Shown piece by piece: positions 7,994 through 17,175 of a DNA stretch of 64,000 bases. How positions within the stretch are numbered: position 1 is the stretch's first letter; every line of letters starts with the position of its first letter. The stretch lies in NCBI GenBank assembly GCA_003450735.1, contig DMEZ01000072.1:54460-118459 (forward strand), written 5' to 3'. The translations under genes and the position numbers were made by a program. The notes below the pieces were generated by a model. It was not told where the DNA came from. It worked only from the letters and a program-made list of their open reading frames with translations, and ran no database searches. The stretch comes from Elusimicrobiota bacterium. Its GTDB lineage: Bacteria > Elusimicrobiota > Elusimicrobia > UBA1565.

Positions 7994-8311
7994 ATGGCCT
8001 GGGTGTATCTCGCCGTCGCCGGACTCCTGGAGATCGTGTGGGCTCTCAGCCTGAAGCACACCCACGGCTGGTCGAGGCTCGGGCCCAGCGTTCTCACCGT
8101 CTTCGGGATCGTCGCCAGCCTCTTCTTCCTGGCCCAGGCCGCGCGCACCATCCCCATCGGCACGAGCTACGCGGTCTGGACCGGCATCGGCGCCCTGGGC
8201 ACCGCCGCGCTCGGCATCCTCTTCTACGAAGAGCCCGCCACCCCCGCCCGCTTCGCCTGCATCGCCCTCATCGTCGCCGGCATCGTCGGCCTCAAGCTCA
8301 CGAGCCGCTAG
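7994..8311 (+). CDS. gdx: Small multidrug resistance family exporter, Gdx/SugE type
   Basis: 105 residues with four membrane helices. The conserved membrane Glu lies in LLEIVWALSLKHTHGW, and TSYAVWTGIGALG and GLKL near the C-terminus match the SugE/Gdx branch, whose members export guanidinium, rather than the EmrE/Qac branch. The chosen ATG at 7994 gives the usual MAWVYL start; an in-frame ATG at 7979 overlaps glpK. Many gdx genes follow a guanidine riboswitch. There is no room for one here because the gene is 11 bases behind glpK. The last 14 bases overlap the convergent membrane-protein gene. Confidence 0.87.
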   Translation: MAWVYLAVAGLLEIVWALSLKHTHGWSRLGPSVLTVFGIVASLFFLAQAARTIPIGTSYAVWTGIGALGTAALGILFYEEPATPARFACIALIVAGIVGLKLTSR

Positions 8312-9920
8312 GCCCGCACGCCATCTCCTTCGCGCTCCCGGTCTCCGACGCGTAGCCCCTGAACCGCTCCCGGGTGAAGAACGCCGAGACCGGCGACCAG
8401 CCCCCCGCCGTCTTGGATCCGCCCGTCTTCCTCGGCTCCGGCGAGAGCGCCCGGCGGAAGACCGTGTAGGTCTCGTCCTCGTGCGCGGTCTTCCACGCCG
8501 GCGAGGCCTTCAAGGCGTCGTAGAGCTTCCCCTGGCGCCCGATGAGGACCCAGTCGGCGGCCTTCACCGCCGGGCTCTCGAGGTCCCCCTTCGCGCCCGC
8601 CTCCAGCTGGCTGCGGAACACGTCCATCGGATACGCGCACTCCAGGCGGCCGTCGTTCGAGACCCGGAACCGCGGATAGAGCCGCCAGTAGATGAACTCG
8701 CCCGTGTTGAAGGGCGTCAGCACGTTCCCGCAGCCGCCCGACTCCTCCAGGAACTCGACCGCCTCGACCGGATAGACCCCCGCCCCCTGGCGGTAGCCCT
8801 TCGGGAAGCCGTTGTCCCGGACCGTCACCTGCCAGGGCTGGAACCGCGGGCGCATGTCCACCCAGTTCCCCACCGTCCACACGAGGGCCCCGGCGAAGCC
8901 CAGCACCGCCAAGGTCCACCCGTCCTCGTCTTCCTCCAGGCGCCCCGGCAGGGCCCAGGCCAGGAGGGGCGGGACGCAGCAGGCCGCGCTCAGCACGCCC
9001 AGCGGGGTGAGCTTCACCGCCCGGAACGACTGCCAGAACGCGGCGACCAGCGCCAGGATGAGCGGCCAGGGGAGCTCTCTCCACGAGAGCCGCTCCCGGC
9101 GAGCGCGGTCGAAGGCGAGGAGGATGGCGGCGGCGGCCGCCAGGATGCAGAGCTTCACGCTCCAATCCTCCGAGCCCCACAGGACGACGTGGTGCCACTC
9201 GGTGATCTCCGGGCGCGGCAAGGTCAGGGCGTAGGCCAGGTAGCGCCAGTACTCGAAGCCGTAGGGGTTGAGCGCCGTCCCCGCGGCCCACGCCCCGGCG
9301 GCCAGGAGATACGGCAGCCAGGCCTTCCCCCGAAGGGCCTCCCCCAGCGCGTAGCACAGCACCATCCCCAGCCCCGCCACGAAGCCGCCGTGCAGGTTCG
9401 CCCAGACGACGCCGACGGGTAAGACGAGCCAGAGCGCCCGATGACGTCCCTCCTGCCGCGTCCACTCGAGGAACGCCAGCAGGCCCGGCAGGAGGCAGAA
9501 GGTGAACAGCTGGGGCCGGCCCGTCGAGACGAGCCCGTTGAAGAGGTGCGGCAGACCCAGGAGGAGGATCCCCGCCGGCCAGAGCGGGGAGAGGCGCTTC
9601 AAACGCGCCGACCAGACCACGCCCGCGGCCAGCAGGGCGACCATCAGCGCCTTGAGCAGGCTGAGGCCCAGGTCGCCCAGCTGCAGCGAACCGTAGAAGA
9701 CGACTCCCGCGAGCCACTCGTGGTCGATCCAACGCTCCCCCCAGGCTGTGTAGCTGAAGCGGTCGACATACGGGAAGCGGCCGGTCGAGAGCCAGACGGC
9801 GGGGATGGAGAGCTTGCCCCAGAGGTCGTCGCAGGCGTAGTTGTCGCGCCCCAAGGGGCCCAGCAGAGCGAGCCAGGCGCTGGCCCCGACGAGCCAAACG
9901 GCTAGCTTGGAACGGCTCAT
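8298..9920 (-). CDS. Polytopic membrane protein, possibly GT-C-like
   Basis: 540 residues, about ten hydrophobic helices over the first 390 residues, then a soluble C-terminal part. Early motifs (DNYACDDLWGK, RFSYTAWGERWIDHEWLAG) place acidic residues after the first helix, as GT-C glycosyltransferases do. The C-terminal block PFNTGEFIYWRLYPRFRVSNDG is typical of a family of uncharacterised bacterial membrane proteins. No donor or acceptor can be named. The ATG at 9920 overlaps the helicase stop by four bases. The 3' end overlaps the convergent exporter gene by 14 bases. Confidence 0.6.
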   Translation of the reverse strand: MSRSKLAVWLVGASAWLALLGPLGRDNYACDDLWGKLSIPAVWLSTGRFPYVDRFSYTAWGERWIDHEWLAGVVFYGSLQLGDLGLSLLKALMVALLAAGVVWSARLKRLSPLWPAGILLLGLPHLFNGLVSTGRPQLFTFCLLPGLLAFLEWTRQEGRHRALWLVLPVGVVWANLHGGFVAGLGMVLCYALGEALRGKAWLPYLLAAGAWAAGTALNPYGFEYWRYLAYALTLPRPEITEWHHVVLWGSEDWSVKLCILAAAAAILLAFDRARRERLSWRELPWPLILALVAAFWQSFRAVKLTPLGVLSAACCVPPLLAWALPGRLEEDEDGWTLAVLGFAGALVWTVGNWVDMRPRFQPWQVTVRDNGFPKGYRQGAGVYPVEAVEFLEESGGCGNVLTPFNTGEFIYWRLYPRFRVSNDGRLECAYPMDVFRSQLEAGAKGDLESPAVKAADWVLIGRQGKLYDALKASPAWKTAHEDETYTVFRRALSPEPRKTGGSKTAGGWSPVSAFFTRERFRGYASETGSAKEMACGPSGS

Positions 9921-11956
9921 CGGATCCTCTTCATAGGCGTCTTGCTCAGCCGCGGGATGAGTGTCCTCGTCCGGCCGTCCTGGAAGCGGATCTCGTTGAC
10001 CCATTCGCTGACGCGGTCGATGACCTGGATGCTCTTCCGGACCACCACGCCCGGCCCGAAGTCCTGGTGCTCCACCTGGTCGCCCGGCTCGAAGACGATC
10101 GTCCCCAGGCCCTCCGCCTCCGGGGCCGCGGCCGGCGCGAGGGCCGGCAAGGCGCTCCCATCGGCCGGGTGAGCCCTCCCCAGGAGCTTCAGGAAGATGC
10201 CGAGGCCTTCCGCCTGGGGCGAGTCGGCGTCAGCCTGCTCGGCCGCCCGGGAGAGGGCCTTGCGCGAGCCGAGGAGCACCACCTTGGTGCGGGCCCGGCT
10301 GATGGCCACGTTCAGCCGGTTGGGCTCGAAGAGGAAGGCCGCCAGGCGGGCCAGGTAGGAGGGCAGGGAGCTGGTCAGGGAGATGACGACGAGCTCGCGC
10401 TCCTGGCCCTGGAAGCGCTCGACGGTGGAGCAGAGGATGCGCGGATCCTCGAGCAGGAAGCGGATGCGGTTGCACTGCGCCCGGTAGGGCGCGATCACCC
10501 CGACCTCCTCGGCGCGCAGGCCGCAGCGCACGGCCTCGCGCGCGAGGGCCGCGGCCCAGTGCGCCTCCTTCTCGGAGCTGGAGCGGCAGTCCTCGTGCGG
10601 CACGTCCAGGAACAGGAAGGAATGCTCCGGGCCTAGCAGCTCCTCGAACTCGGGCCGGGGCTTGCGGGGCAGGGCGAAGCGGCGCTCGGCGGCTTCCGGG
10701 GTGGAGCCCAGGCGGCCTCCGTAGAAGCAGTCGCTGATGACCGAGCAGAGCTCCTCGTTCAACCGGCGGCTCTCGGCAAGCAGGAAGGGCTCCTCGTAGG
10801 CCCGGCGCAGGTGGGCGATCACGGACTGCCGGGCCTTCGGTCGGTCCTCGTCGGGAGGCAGCTCCACGATGGGCGGCATCTGCGCGTCGTCTCCGATGAA
10901 GACGGCCTTCTTGCCGAGCAGGCGCGCCCCGAGGGCCAACGTCAGCGGCGCCTGGCCGGCTTCGTCGAAGAGCACCACGTCGAAGGGCGGCTTCCTCGAG
11001 GCCAAGTCCCCTCCGGGGAGGCGGGCGGCCGCGTAGGCGGCGGCGTACACCGTCGCGCCGACGATGAGGGGGCTCTTCTTGACCGCGAGGCGGCCGGTCG
11101 GCCGGACGCCCTCGGGCAGGCCTTCGTTGTGCCCCTTCGAGGCGCCGAGCTTGAAGAAGCCCTCCGCGAGCAGGTCGTCTGTGCCGCGCTCGGAGCGCAT
11201 CTTGCGGCCCACGAAGTAGGTCTCGGCGAGGGCGTTGTGGATGGCCTGGTGCGAGACCGCGGTGATGAGCACGCGGGCGTGCTCGTCCAAGGCGTAGTGC
11301 AGGGCGATGCGGGCCAGCAGGTGCGTCTTCCCCGTCCCGGGCGGCCCCTGCACGGCGAACCAGTCCCGGGCGGCCAGGGAGCGCATGAAGCCCTCGAGCA
11401 TGCTGTCCTCGAGTCCGCGCGCGAAGGGCGACTCGTGGTCCGGCGGGAGGGGGTCTCGCACCGGCTCGCCGCCCGAGAGCCAGCCGGCCAGACCGACCTT
11501 CTCCGCGCAGCGCAGGAGCTCCACCTGGGCCTCGTAGAGGTCGAAGAGGTCCTCGTCTAAAACCCAGGTCTCCTCGGTGTCGAGGGAGGCCGGGTCCTCG
11601 ACTTGGCCGGAGAGGCGGAACTCGTAGCGCTGCCCGTCGAAGCGGTCGCTGACGAGCTCGAGGAGGGCCGCCGCCTTGCGCGGGTCGCCCCGGCTCAAAC
11701 GCAGGCGCGCCCCGGGGCGCAGGCGCGAGTCGTTGCGCGGGCCGTGGAAGAGCAGGAGGACGCCGGCGCGGTCCTCGACGGCCCCGGCGAAGCGCAGGTC
11801 CTGCAGGGCCAGCCCCGCGGCCACCCGCTCCTCGAGGGGCCGGTCGTAGACGGCCTCGCGGCTCTCCCGGCGCATCTGGTGCTCCTGCTCGACGACCGAG
11901 AGCAGGGAGCCGACCTCGGAGGTCTCGGGCTGCCAGGTTACTTCGTCTTCGTCCAT
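9917..11956 (-). CDS. Upf1/DNA2-type SF1B helicase with C-terminal beta-barrel
   Basis: 679 residues. An N-terminal OB/Stalk-like region (to about 210) precedes Walker A QGPPGTGKTH (about 225), then VVLFDEAGQA (Walker B), IGDDAQMPPI (motif III), APYRAQ, TVERFQGQERELVVISL (motif V) and NVAISRART (motif VI). This set is typical of the DNA2/NAM7/Upf1 helicases. The last 60 residues (GDQVEHQDFGPGVVV) resemble the small barrel at the end of PcrA/UvrD or CarD-like domains, which binds RNA polymerase in those proteins. The start shares one base with the stop of the zinc-ribbon gene (TGATG). RNA or DNA as substrate is not decidable from sequence. Confidence 0.83.
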   Translation of the reverse strand: MDEDEVTWQPETSEVGSLLSVVEQEHQMRRESREAVYDRPLEERVAAGLALQDLRFAGAVEDRAGVLLLFHGPRNDSRLRPGARLRLSRGDPRKAAALLELVSDRFDGQRYEFRLSGQVEDPASLDTEETWVLDEDLFDLYEAQVELLRCAEKVGLAGWLSGGEPVRDPLPPDHESPFARGLEDSMLEGFMRSLAARDWFAVQGPPGTGKTHLLARIALHYALDEHARVLITAVSHQAIHNALAETYFVGRKMRSERGTDDLLAEGFFKLGASKGHNEGLPEGVRPTGRLAVKKSPLIVGATVYAAAYAAARLPGGDLASRKPPFDVVLFDEAGQAPLTLALGARLLGKKAVFIGDDAQMPPIVELPPDEDRPKARQSVIAHLRRAYEEPFLLAESRRLNEELCSVISDCFYGGRLGSTPEAAERRFALPRKPRPEFEELLGPEHSFLFLDVPHEDCRSSSEKEAHWAAALAREAVRCGLRAEEVGVIAPYRAQCNRIRFLLEDPRILCSTVERFQGQERELVVISLTSSLPSYLARLAAFLFEPNRLNVAISRARTKVVLLGSRKALSRAAEQADADSPQAEGLGIFLKLLGRAHPADGSALPALAPAAAPEAEGLGTIVFEPGDQVEHQDFGPGVVVRKSIQVIDRVSEWVNEIRFQDGRTRTLIPRLSKTPMKRIR

Positions 11957-12510
11957 CACTCCACCGGATAGCCGCGCAGGCGCAAAAAGCCGGCCACCTT
12001 GTCCTTGGGGGCCATCCCCGACACCTTCAGGGTCTCCCCGGTCGTCTTCATGGACAGCGCGCTCAGGAAGTCGAACGAGATCCCCGTGATGTCCTGTTTG
12101 GGGATCTTGAAGAAATACTCGCAGGAGACGATCTCCGGCGCGTCGTCCAAGGCCTTTTGGAAGAAGTCCGCGATGGTCGAAGTCTTCTGCTTGACCGCCT
12201 GCCCCGGCGGTCCGTCCTCGCCGGCCATGGACTCGATGCCGGCCACGACCAAGGCTCCGACCAGCCCGCCCTGTCCCCCCGCCGCGCGCATGGCCGCCTT
12301 CTCGCGGTCGAAGAACTGCTTGAGGAAGAAATAGAACCCGTCCTCGCGCACCATCACCGGCCCGAGGGCCGTCCACTTGCCGATGTTCGTGGTGGTCTCG
12401 TTGAAGGCCAGCACCGGCCCGGAGGAGGGCTTGGCCACGAGGTTCTCGTAGCAGAGCGTGCAGAACTTCGCGTCGTCGGGGTTGGGCGTCTTGCACTTGG
12501 GGCAGTCCAT
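11956..12510 (-). CDS. Zinc-ribbon protein of unknown function
   Basis: 184 residues. The N-terminus MDCPKCKTPNPDDAKFCTLC is a classic CxxC-x11-CxxC zinc ribbon. After it come an unstructured linker and an alpha/beta region that I do not recognise (TNIGKWTALGPVMVREDGFY, EYFFKIPKQDITGISFDF). The latter block resembles the beta strands of PH-like domains found behind zinc ribbons, a weak impression only. It is coupled to the helicase gene (shared base), so a joint role in nucleic-acid or RNP handling is possible. GGAGG lies about ten bases upstream of the ATG. Confidence 0.6.
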   Translation of the reverse strand: MDCPKCKTPNPDDAKFCTLCYENLVAKPSSGPVLAFNETTTNIGKWTALGPVMVREDGFYFFLKQFFDREKAAMRAAGGQGGLVGALVVAGIESMAGEDGPPGQAVKQKTSTIADFFQKALDDAPEIVSCEYFFKIPKQDITGISFDFLSALSMKTTGETLKVSGMAPKDKVAGFLRLRGYPVE

Positions 12511-12567
12511 GACTCAGAGCCTCCGCTCGGTACGGAGGTATACTTTACCATGTCGGAGCTGCTTCCT

Positions 12568-14379
12568 TCAGGCCGCGGAGGCGACCGGCAGGGTGAAGCG
12601 GAAGGCCGCGCCCTTCCCCGGCTCGCTCTCCACCCAGAGCTCGCCCTTGTGCAGGCTCACCAGGTCCTTCACGATCGACAGGCCCAGCCCGACCCCTTCG
12701 CGGCGCTGCCCGTGGGGCACGACCTGGACGAACTTCTGGAAGATGCGCTCCTGGTCCTCCTTGGCGATGCCCGCACCGGTGTCCTGGACGCAGAACACGA
12801 CGAAGCCGGGGCGCTCTGCCCCGCCGGGCGAGGCCGAAACGGTGATGCTCCCCCCCGCGGAGGTGGACTTGATGGCGTTGGCGACGAGGTTGGTCAGGAT
12901 CTGCACGGCCCTCTTCGGGTCGGCCAGGACCTTCCTGGAGGCCTCGTCCAAGGCCTGCACCGAGTAATCCAGCCGCAGACCCCTCGTCGAGGCCCACGGG
13001 CGCAGCCCCTCCACCGCCTCCTGCACGAGCCCCGACACCTCGGTCGGGCCCGGCCTCATCGGCATCTGCCCGGCCTGCAGCTTCGAGAAGTCCAGCATCT
13101 CGTCGATCAGCTTCCCGAGCTTGAGGCTGTTGCGCTTCGTGATGTCGAGGAAGCGCTTCTCGTCGGCCCCCAGCTTGGAGGAGGCCAGCCGCTCCACGAG
13201 CTCCAGGGCGGAGCAGATGGAGGCCAGCGGCGCCTTCAGCTCATGGGTCACCTGCGAGATGAAATCCTCCTGCAGCTTCGCCGCCTCCTTGTACTTCGCG
13301 GCGGAGGGCAGGACCCCGTAGGTGCCGACGACGCGGCCCTCCTCGTTGTGGAGGATGGCCATGGAACTGCGGAAGGCCTCGGTCACCTCGTCGATCCCCA
13401 TCACGTCCACCTTCGCGTCCGCCGAGTCCGAGCCGCTGCCCAGGGAGAGGGAGATCATCTGCTCGCCCGAGTTGATGCTGTCCTGGATCGGCTTGCCCGC
13501 GAGGTCCGCCAGGCGCTTGCCCACGATCTTCTCGGCGGCGGGGTCCATCATCAGGACGCGGCCCTCCGAGTCCACGACCACCTTCCCCTCCCCGAGGGCG
13601 TCCAGGACCTGCTCGGTGCGCTGCCGCTCCGCCAGGATCCGCTGGGACTCCTCCTTCAGCAGGCGCGTCTGCTCGGCCACGCGCTGCTCCAGGGCCTGCT
13701 TGACGGTCTTCACCGCCTGCCCGTAGATGCGTGCCTGCTCCTGCGGGTCGGAGACGGCGCCCTCCACGAGGCCCTTGAGGAGCGAGCTGAAGGTCGCGGC
13801 CTCCGCGCGCTCGACGGCCGGCGGCTTCTGCGAGCGGGGGCGCTGCGGGACGGGACTCTGGACCGTGCGCGCCTGGGGCTGGGGCTGAGCCTCCTCGGCC
13901 CGGCTGCGCGAGTAGCGCAAGCTCTCGACGCGGATGCGGACGACGCCCTTCTGCCTGAGGGCGTTGCCCACGTCGACGCCGCCCGAGCGGCTCAGCGGGG
14001 CCGCGGCGAGCTCGCAGAAGGATTCCAGCTCATAGGACTGCACGCCCGCCAGGATGTCGACGCTGTCGAACAGGCGGCCCTGGAACACCGCCGCCAGGTT
14101 CTCGCACAGGTGGGTCTCGCCCAGGGGCGCGCCGTTGACCAGCCAGCGCCCCTCGGTGAGGGCGAAGGAGGCCTGGCGCCATTGCGTCCGGGCGAACAAC
14201 TCGGCCAGGCACTTGCGGCACTCCTGGAGCGCGATGGTGGGGACCGGGTGGCCGGGGTTGTAGAGGGCCCGCAGCTTGACGGCCTGCCCGAGGGACTGCA
14301 GGGCGGTCTTGGCCAGCGGCAGGGCCTCGCGCGAAGCCCCTCGCGACTCCTGCTCGATGGATCTCTCAAGCGGCGTCAT
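12568..14379 (-). CDS. Soluble sensor histidine kinase (PAS-like, HisKA, HATPase)
   Basis: 603 residues with no membrane segment. The N-terminal 170 residues contain a helical region seen in some two-component proteins (QSLGQAVKLRALYNPGHP), followed by a coiled coil (about 225-265) and a PAS-like domain (VLDALGEGKVVVDSEGRV, about 268-370). HisKA has the H-box FISQVTHELKAPLASI (His near residue 387). The ATPase has ILTNLVANAIKST (N-box), DTGAGI (G1) and GVGLGLSIV (G2). It is the last gene of the pilT-pilB string and overlaps the TPR gene by 14 bases. Its partner may be the receiver fused to PilB or the OmpR-type regulator at 18.4 kb. Confidence 0.88.
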   Translation of the reverse strand: MTPLERSIEQESRGASREALPLAKTALQSLGQAVKLRALYNPGHPVPTIALQECRKCLAELFARTQWRQASFALTEGRWLVNGAPLGETHLCENLAAVFQGRLFDSVDILAGVQSYELESFCELAAAPLSRSGGVDVGNALRQKGVVRIRVESLRYSRSRAEEAQPQPQARTVQSPVPQRPRSQKPPAVERAEAATFSSLLKGLVEGAVSDPQEQARIYGQAVKTVKQALEQRVAEQTRLLKEESQRILAERQRTEQVLDALGEGKVVVDSEGRVLMMDPAAEKIVGKRLADLAGKPIQDSINSGEQMISLSLGSGSDSADAKVDVMGIDEVTEAFRSSMAILHNEEGRVVGTYGVLPSAAKYKEAAKLQEDFISQVTHELKAPLASICSALELVERLASSKLGADEKRFLDITKRNSLKLGKLIDEMLDFSKLQAGQMPMRPGPTEVSGLVQEAVEGLRPWASTRGLRLDYSVQALDEASRKVLADPKRAVQILTNLVANAIKSTSAGGSITVSASPGGAERPGFVVFCVQDTGAGIAKEDQERIFQKFVQVVPHGQRREGVGLGLSIVKDLVSLHKGELWVESEPGKGAAFRFTLPVASAA

Positions 14380-15133
14380 GGGAGTCCCCCCTCAGGAGCA
14401 GTTCCCCCGCCTTGAGCAGGGGGTCGTTCGGACGCGCCTTGAGGGCCCGAGCCAGCAGCTCTCGCGCAGCCCTCCGATGACCCTGGCGGTAGACGACCAT
14501 GGCCAGATCGTAGTGGACGAGGGAGTTGCGGGGATTGATCTTCAGCGCGCAGACCATCTCCGTGAGCGCTTCGGCCAGGCGGTCGGCCTCGCAGTAGGCC
14601 ACGCCCAGGTCGATATGGGCGGAGCAGAGCTCGGGGTCGAGCTCGAGGGTCCTGCGGATGCTCGCGTCGTCCGGGTCGTAGCCGAACGCCCGCCATTTCT
14701 CGCACCAGTTCTCCGCATCGTTGGGGTCGAGGTCGAGGGCGGCCAGGGCCTCGTCCTTCCTGCGCTCGGGATCGCCGGCAGCCCCCCGCCGCAGCGCGAC
14801 GGCCATCGCCCGGTGGGCCTGCGCGCTCTTGGGCGCGCGGGCAAGGGCCTTGCCCGCGCTGTCCAGGGCCAGGGCGTAGAAGCTCTCGTGCTCCTCGCCG
14901 TTGAGCTCGCGGCGGAAGCCCCAGTAGGAATAGGTCTCGGCCAGGGCCGCGTAGGCCGCCGCGCTGGACGGGTCGGCCTGGACGGCCTGGATGAGCTCCA
15001 CGGTCGCGGCTTCGTAGCCTTCGATGTCGAAGGAGCGCATGAGCCTCCTGCCCCGGACGAAGCACTCATGCGCCCTGCCCGGGTCGGTGGCCGGGGCTGC
15101 GACGGTCGGCATCCTTTCAAGCAGTGTGTTCAT
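14366..15133 (-). CDS. TPR repeat protein
   Basis: 255 residues built from helical hairpins with the TPR signature (AAAYAALAETYSYWGF, SAHIDLGVAYCEADRLAEAL, SLVHYDLAMVVYRQGHRRAA). No signal peptide is present. The ATG at 15133 lies two bases after the stop of the PilB-like gene. The 3' end overlaps the histidine kinase start. Probably a scaffold in the pilus/two-component set; the partner is not evident. Confidence 0.75.
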   Translation of the reverse strand: MNTLLERMPTVAAPATDPGRAHECFVRGRRLMRSFDIEGYEAATVELIQAVQADPSSAAAYAALAETYSYWGFRRELNGEEHESFYALALDSAGKALARAPKSAQAHRAMAVALRRGAAGDPERRKDEALAALDLDPNDAENWCEKWRAFGYDPDDASIRRTLELDPELCSAHIDLGVAYCEADRLAEALTEMVCALKINPRNSLVHYDLAMVVYRQGHRRAARELLARALKARPNDPLLKAGELLLRGDSHDAA

Positions 15134-15135
15134 GA

Positions 15136-17175
15136 TCACTCCACGAGGATGATCTTCAGCGCCTCGGGCAGGGAGGTCTCCCCCCGTGCGACGAGGTCCA
15201 TGGCGGCCTCGCGCAGGGTGACCATCCCTTCCCGCACGGCCTGCTCCGCGATGCGGTCCCCGCTGTTCTCGGTGAGGATGACCTGCCGCATCCCGGGGCT
15301 CTGGACGGGCATCACTTCGAAGACGGGCTGGCGGCCGGCGTAGCCGGTCTGGTGGCATTTCCTGCACCCCGCGCTCCGGTAGACGCGCTGGAGGCGCGAG
15401 AGTTCCCCCTCGTTGAGCAGGCGCCGCTCCTCTTCCCCGATCGGCACTTCCGTCTTGCAGTCCGGGCAGAGGACCTTGACCAGCCGCTGCGCCACCACGA
15501 GCTTGACGCTCGCGGCCACGAGGTAGGGCGCCAGCCCCATGTGGGTCAGCCTCGCGATGGTGGCCGAGGCGCTGTTCGTATGGAGGGTCGAGAGCACCAG
15601 GTGCCCGGTGATGGAGGCCTTCACCGCGATCTCGGCCGTCTCCAGGTCGCGGATCTCGCCGACCAGCATGACGTCCGGGTCCTGGCGCAGGAACGAGCGC
15701 AGGATGGCCTCGAAGGTGAGCCCGATGCCCGGCTGCACGTGCGTCTGCGTGATGCCGGGCAAGCGGTACTCGATGGGGTCCTCGGCGGTCACGATGTTCA
15801 CGTCGGGCTGGTTCAGCATGCCCAGCATCGTGTAGAGGGTGGTGGTCTTGCCGCTCCCCGTAGGTCCGGTGACCAGGATGAGGCCGTGCGGGGTGCGCAG
15901 GGCCTTCTCGATGAACTGCGAGTTCTTGTCCGACAGTCCCAACTCGCCAAGGCCCTTCTTGATCTTGGTCCCTCCCAGGATGCGCAGGACGATCTTCTCG
16001 CCGTAAGCGCTGGGCAGGATGCTGACGCGGAACTCGATCTTCTTCCCGTTGATCGTCGCCCGGAACTGCCCGTCCTGGGGCAGGCGGCGCTCCGTGATGG
16101 AGAGCTCGGCCATGATCTTCACCCGCGCGCTGACCCGCGCGCTCAGCGAGGCGGGCATGCCGGTCATGCGGCTCAGGGAGCCGTTCAGGCGCACGCGCAC
16201 CACGAGCTCGCGTTCCTGCGGCTCGATGTGGATGTCGCTGGCCCCCATCTCGACGCCCCGCACCAGGATGCGGTTGAGCTGCTTGACCAGGGGGGAGTTC
16301 TCGTCCATCTCGTCGAGGCCGTGGGCTTCCTCCTGCTTCTTGTCTTCCTTATCCACGTCGACGAGCAGCTCCCCCTCCGGGCCGAGGTCCGCGCGCTCGA
16401 GGTCCTCGAGCTGGGGCATGTCCTCGAGCTTCACGGCGGGGCGCTCGGGCGCGGGAGCCGGGGCTTCCAGCAGCGGCTCCGGGACGGGGAGCGGGGCCTC
16501 CTCGACCGGCTCGGGCAGCGGCGGCAGAACGGAGAGCGGCGGCAGCGCGAGCTGGGGGACGGGCTCCGGGACGGCGGCCAGCTCCGGCTCGGGAGGAGGC
16601 GGGAGGGCCGGAGCCGGCGGGAGCTCCTCCGGCGCCGGGATGTCCCAGCGCTGCCGGATGGCCCGGTCCACCGCTTCCACGAGCTTCGCGTTGGAGATGG
16701 GCTTCTCCAGGAAGTCGTCGAGCGCGAGGCCCATCTCGCGCAGGTGCCGTCGATGGGGCGCCCCGGTGAACATGATGATGAGGGTCTTGCGGAGGTCGTC
16801 GTCGCCGCGAAGCTCCTGCAGGACCTCGTAGCCGTTGAGGCCGGGCATGTTGAAGTCCAGGAGGATCAGGTCGGGCCGCTCCCGGCGGGCCGTTTCCATG
16901 CCCTGGATGCCGTTCTCCGCGGTGAGCACCTCGTAGCCGCGCTCGTTGAGGAGGTACTGCACGACTTCCCGGTAGTCCTTCTTGTCGTCGATGACCAGCA
17001 CGCGCGGCTTGCGCGTCAGCCGGGGCTGTCCGTTCCCGGGCGCGAGCGGCGTCTGCGGCGCCGCGGCACTCTCCGCCTGCGGCCAGTCGGCGGCCGGGCT
17101 CTCCACGCCCGCCCCCAGCAGAGCGTCCAGTTCACCCAGCAGGCTGAGCGTGCTCGCCGACCCTTTGCCGGTCAT
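15136..17175 (-). CDS. PilB/GspE-type assembly ATPase with N-terminal receiver domain
   Basis: 679 residues. An N-terminal low-complexity stretch leads to a receiver domain at about 57-175: VLVIDDKKDYREV, phospho-acceptor Asp in LILLDFNMPGLNGYEV, Thr in IIMFTGAP and Lys in DFLEKPIS. A Pro/Ala/Glu-rich linker (about 185-255) follows, then the secretion ATPase: ASDIHIEPQ, Walker A VTGPTGSGKTTTLY (about 438), EDPIEYRLPGITQTHVQPGIGLTF, LVGEIRDLETAEIA, LHTNSA, and a tetracysteine zinc site CPDC and CRKCHQTGY. PilB normally has its own N-terminal domains rather than a receiver, so this is a regulatory fusion. The start overlaps the pilT stop by four bases. Confidence 0.9.
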   Translation of the reverse strand: MTGKGSASTLSLLGELDALLGAGVESPAADWPQAESAAAPQTPLAPGNGQPRLTRKPRVLVIDDKKDYREVVQYLLNERGYEVLTAENGIQGMETARRERPDLILLDFNMPGLNGYEVLQELRGDDDLRKTLIIMFTGAPHRRHLREMGLALDDFLEKPISNAKLVEAVDRAIRQRWDIPAPEELPPAPALPPPPEPELAAVPEPVPQLALPPLSVLPPLPEPVEEAPLPVPEPLLEAPAPAPERPAVKLEDMPQLEDLERADLGPEGELLVDVDKEDKKQEEAHGLDEMDENSPLVKQLNRILVRGVEMGASDIHIEPQERELVVRVRLNGSLSRMTGMPASLSARVSARVKIMAELSITERRLPQDGQFRATINGKKIEFRVSILPSAYGEKIVLRILGGTKIKKGLGELGLSDKNSQFIEKALRTPHGLILVTGPTGSGKTTTLYTMLGMLNQPDVNIVTAEDPIEYRLPGITQTHVQPGIGLTFEAILRSFLRQDPDVMLVGEIRDLETAEIAVKASITGHLVLSTLHTNSASATIARLTHMGLAPYLVAASVKLVVAQRLVKVLCPDCKTEVPIGEEERRLLNEGELSRLQRVYRSAGCRKCHQTGYAGRQPVFEVMPVQSPGMRQVILTENSGDRIAEQAVREGMVTLREAAMDLVARGETSLPEALKIILVE

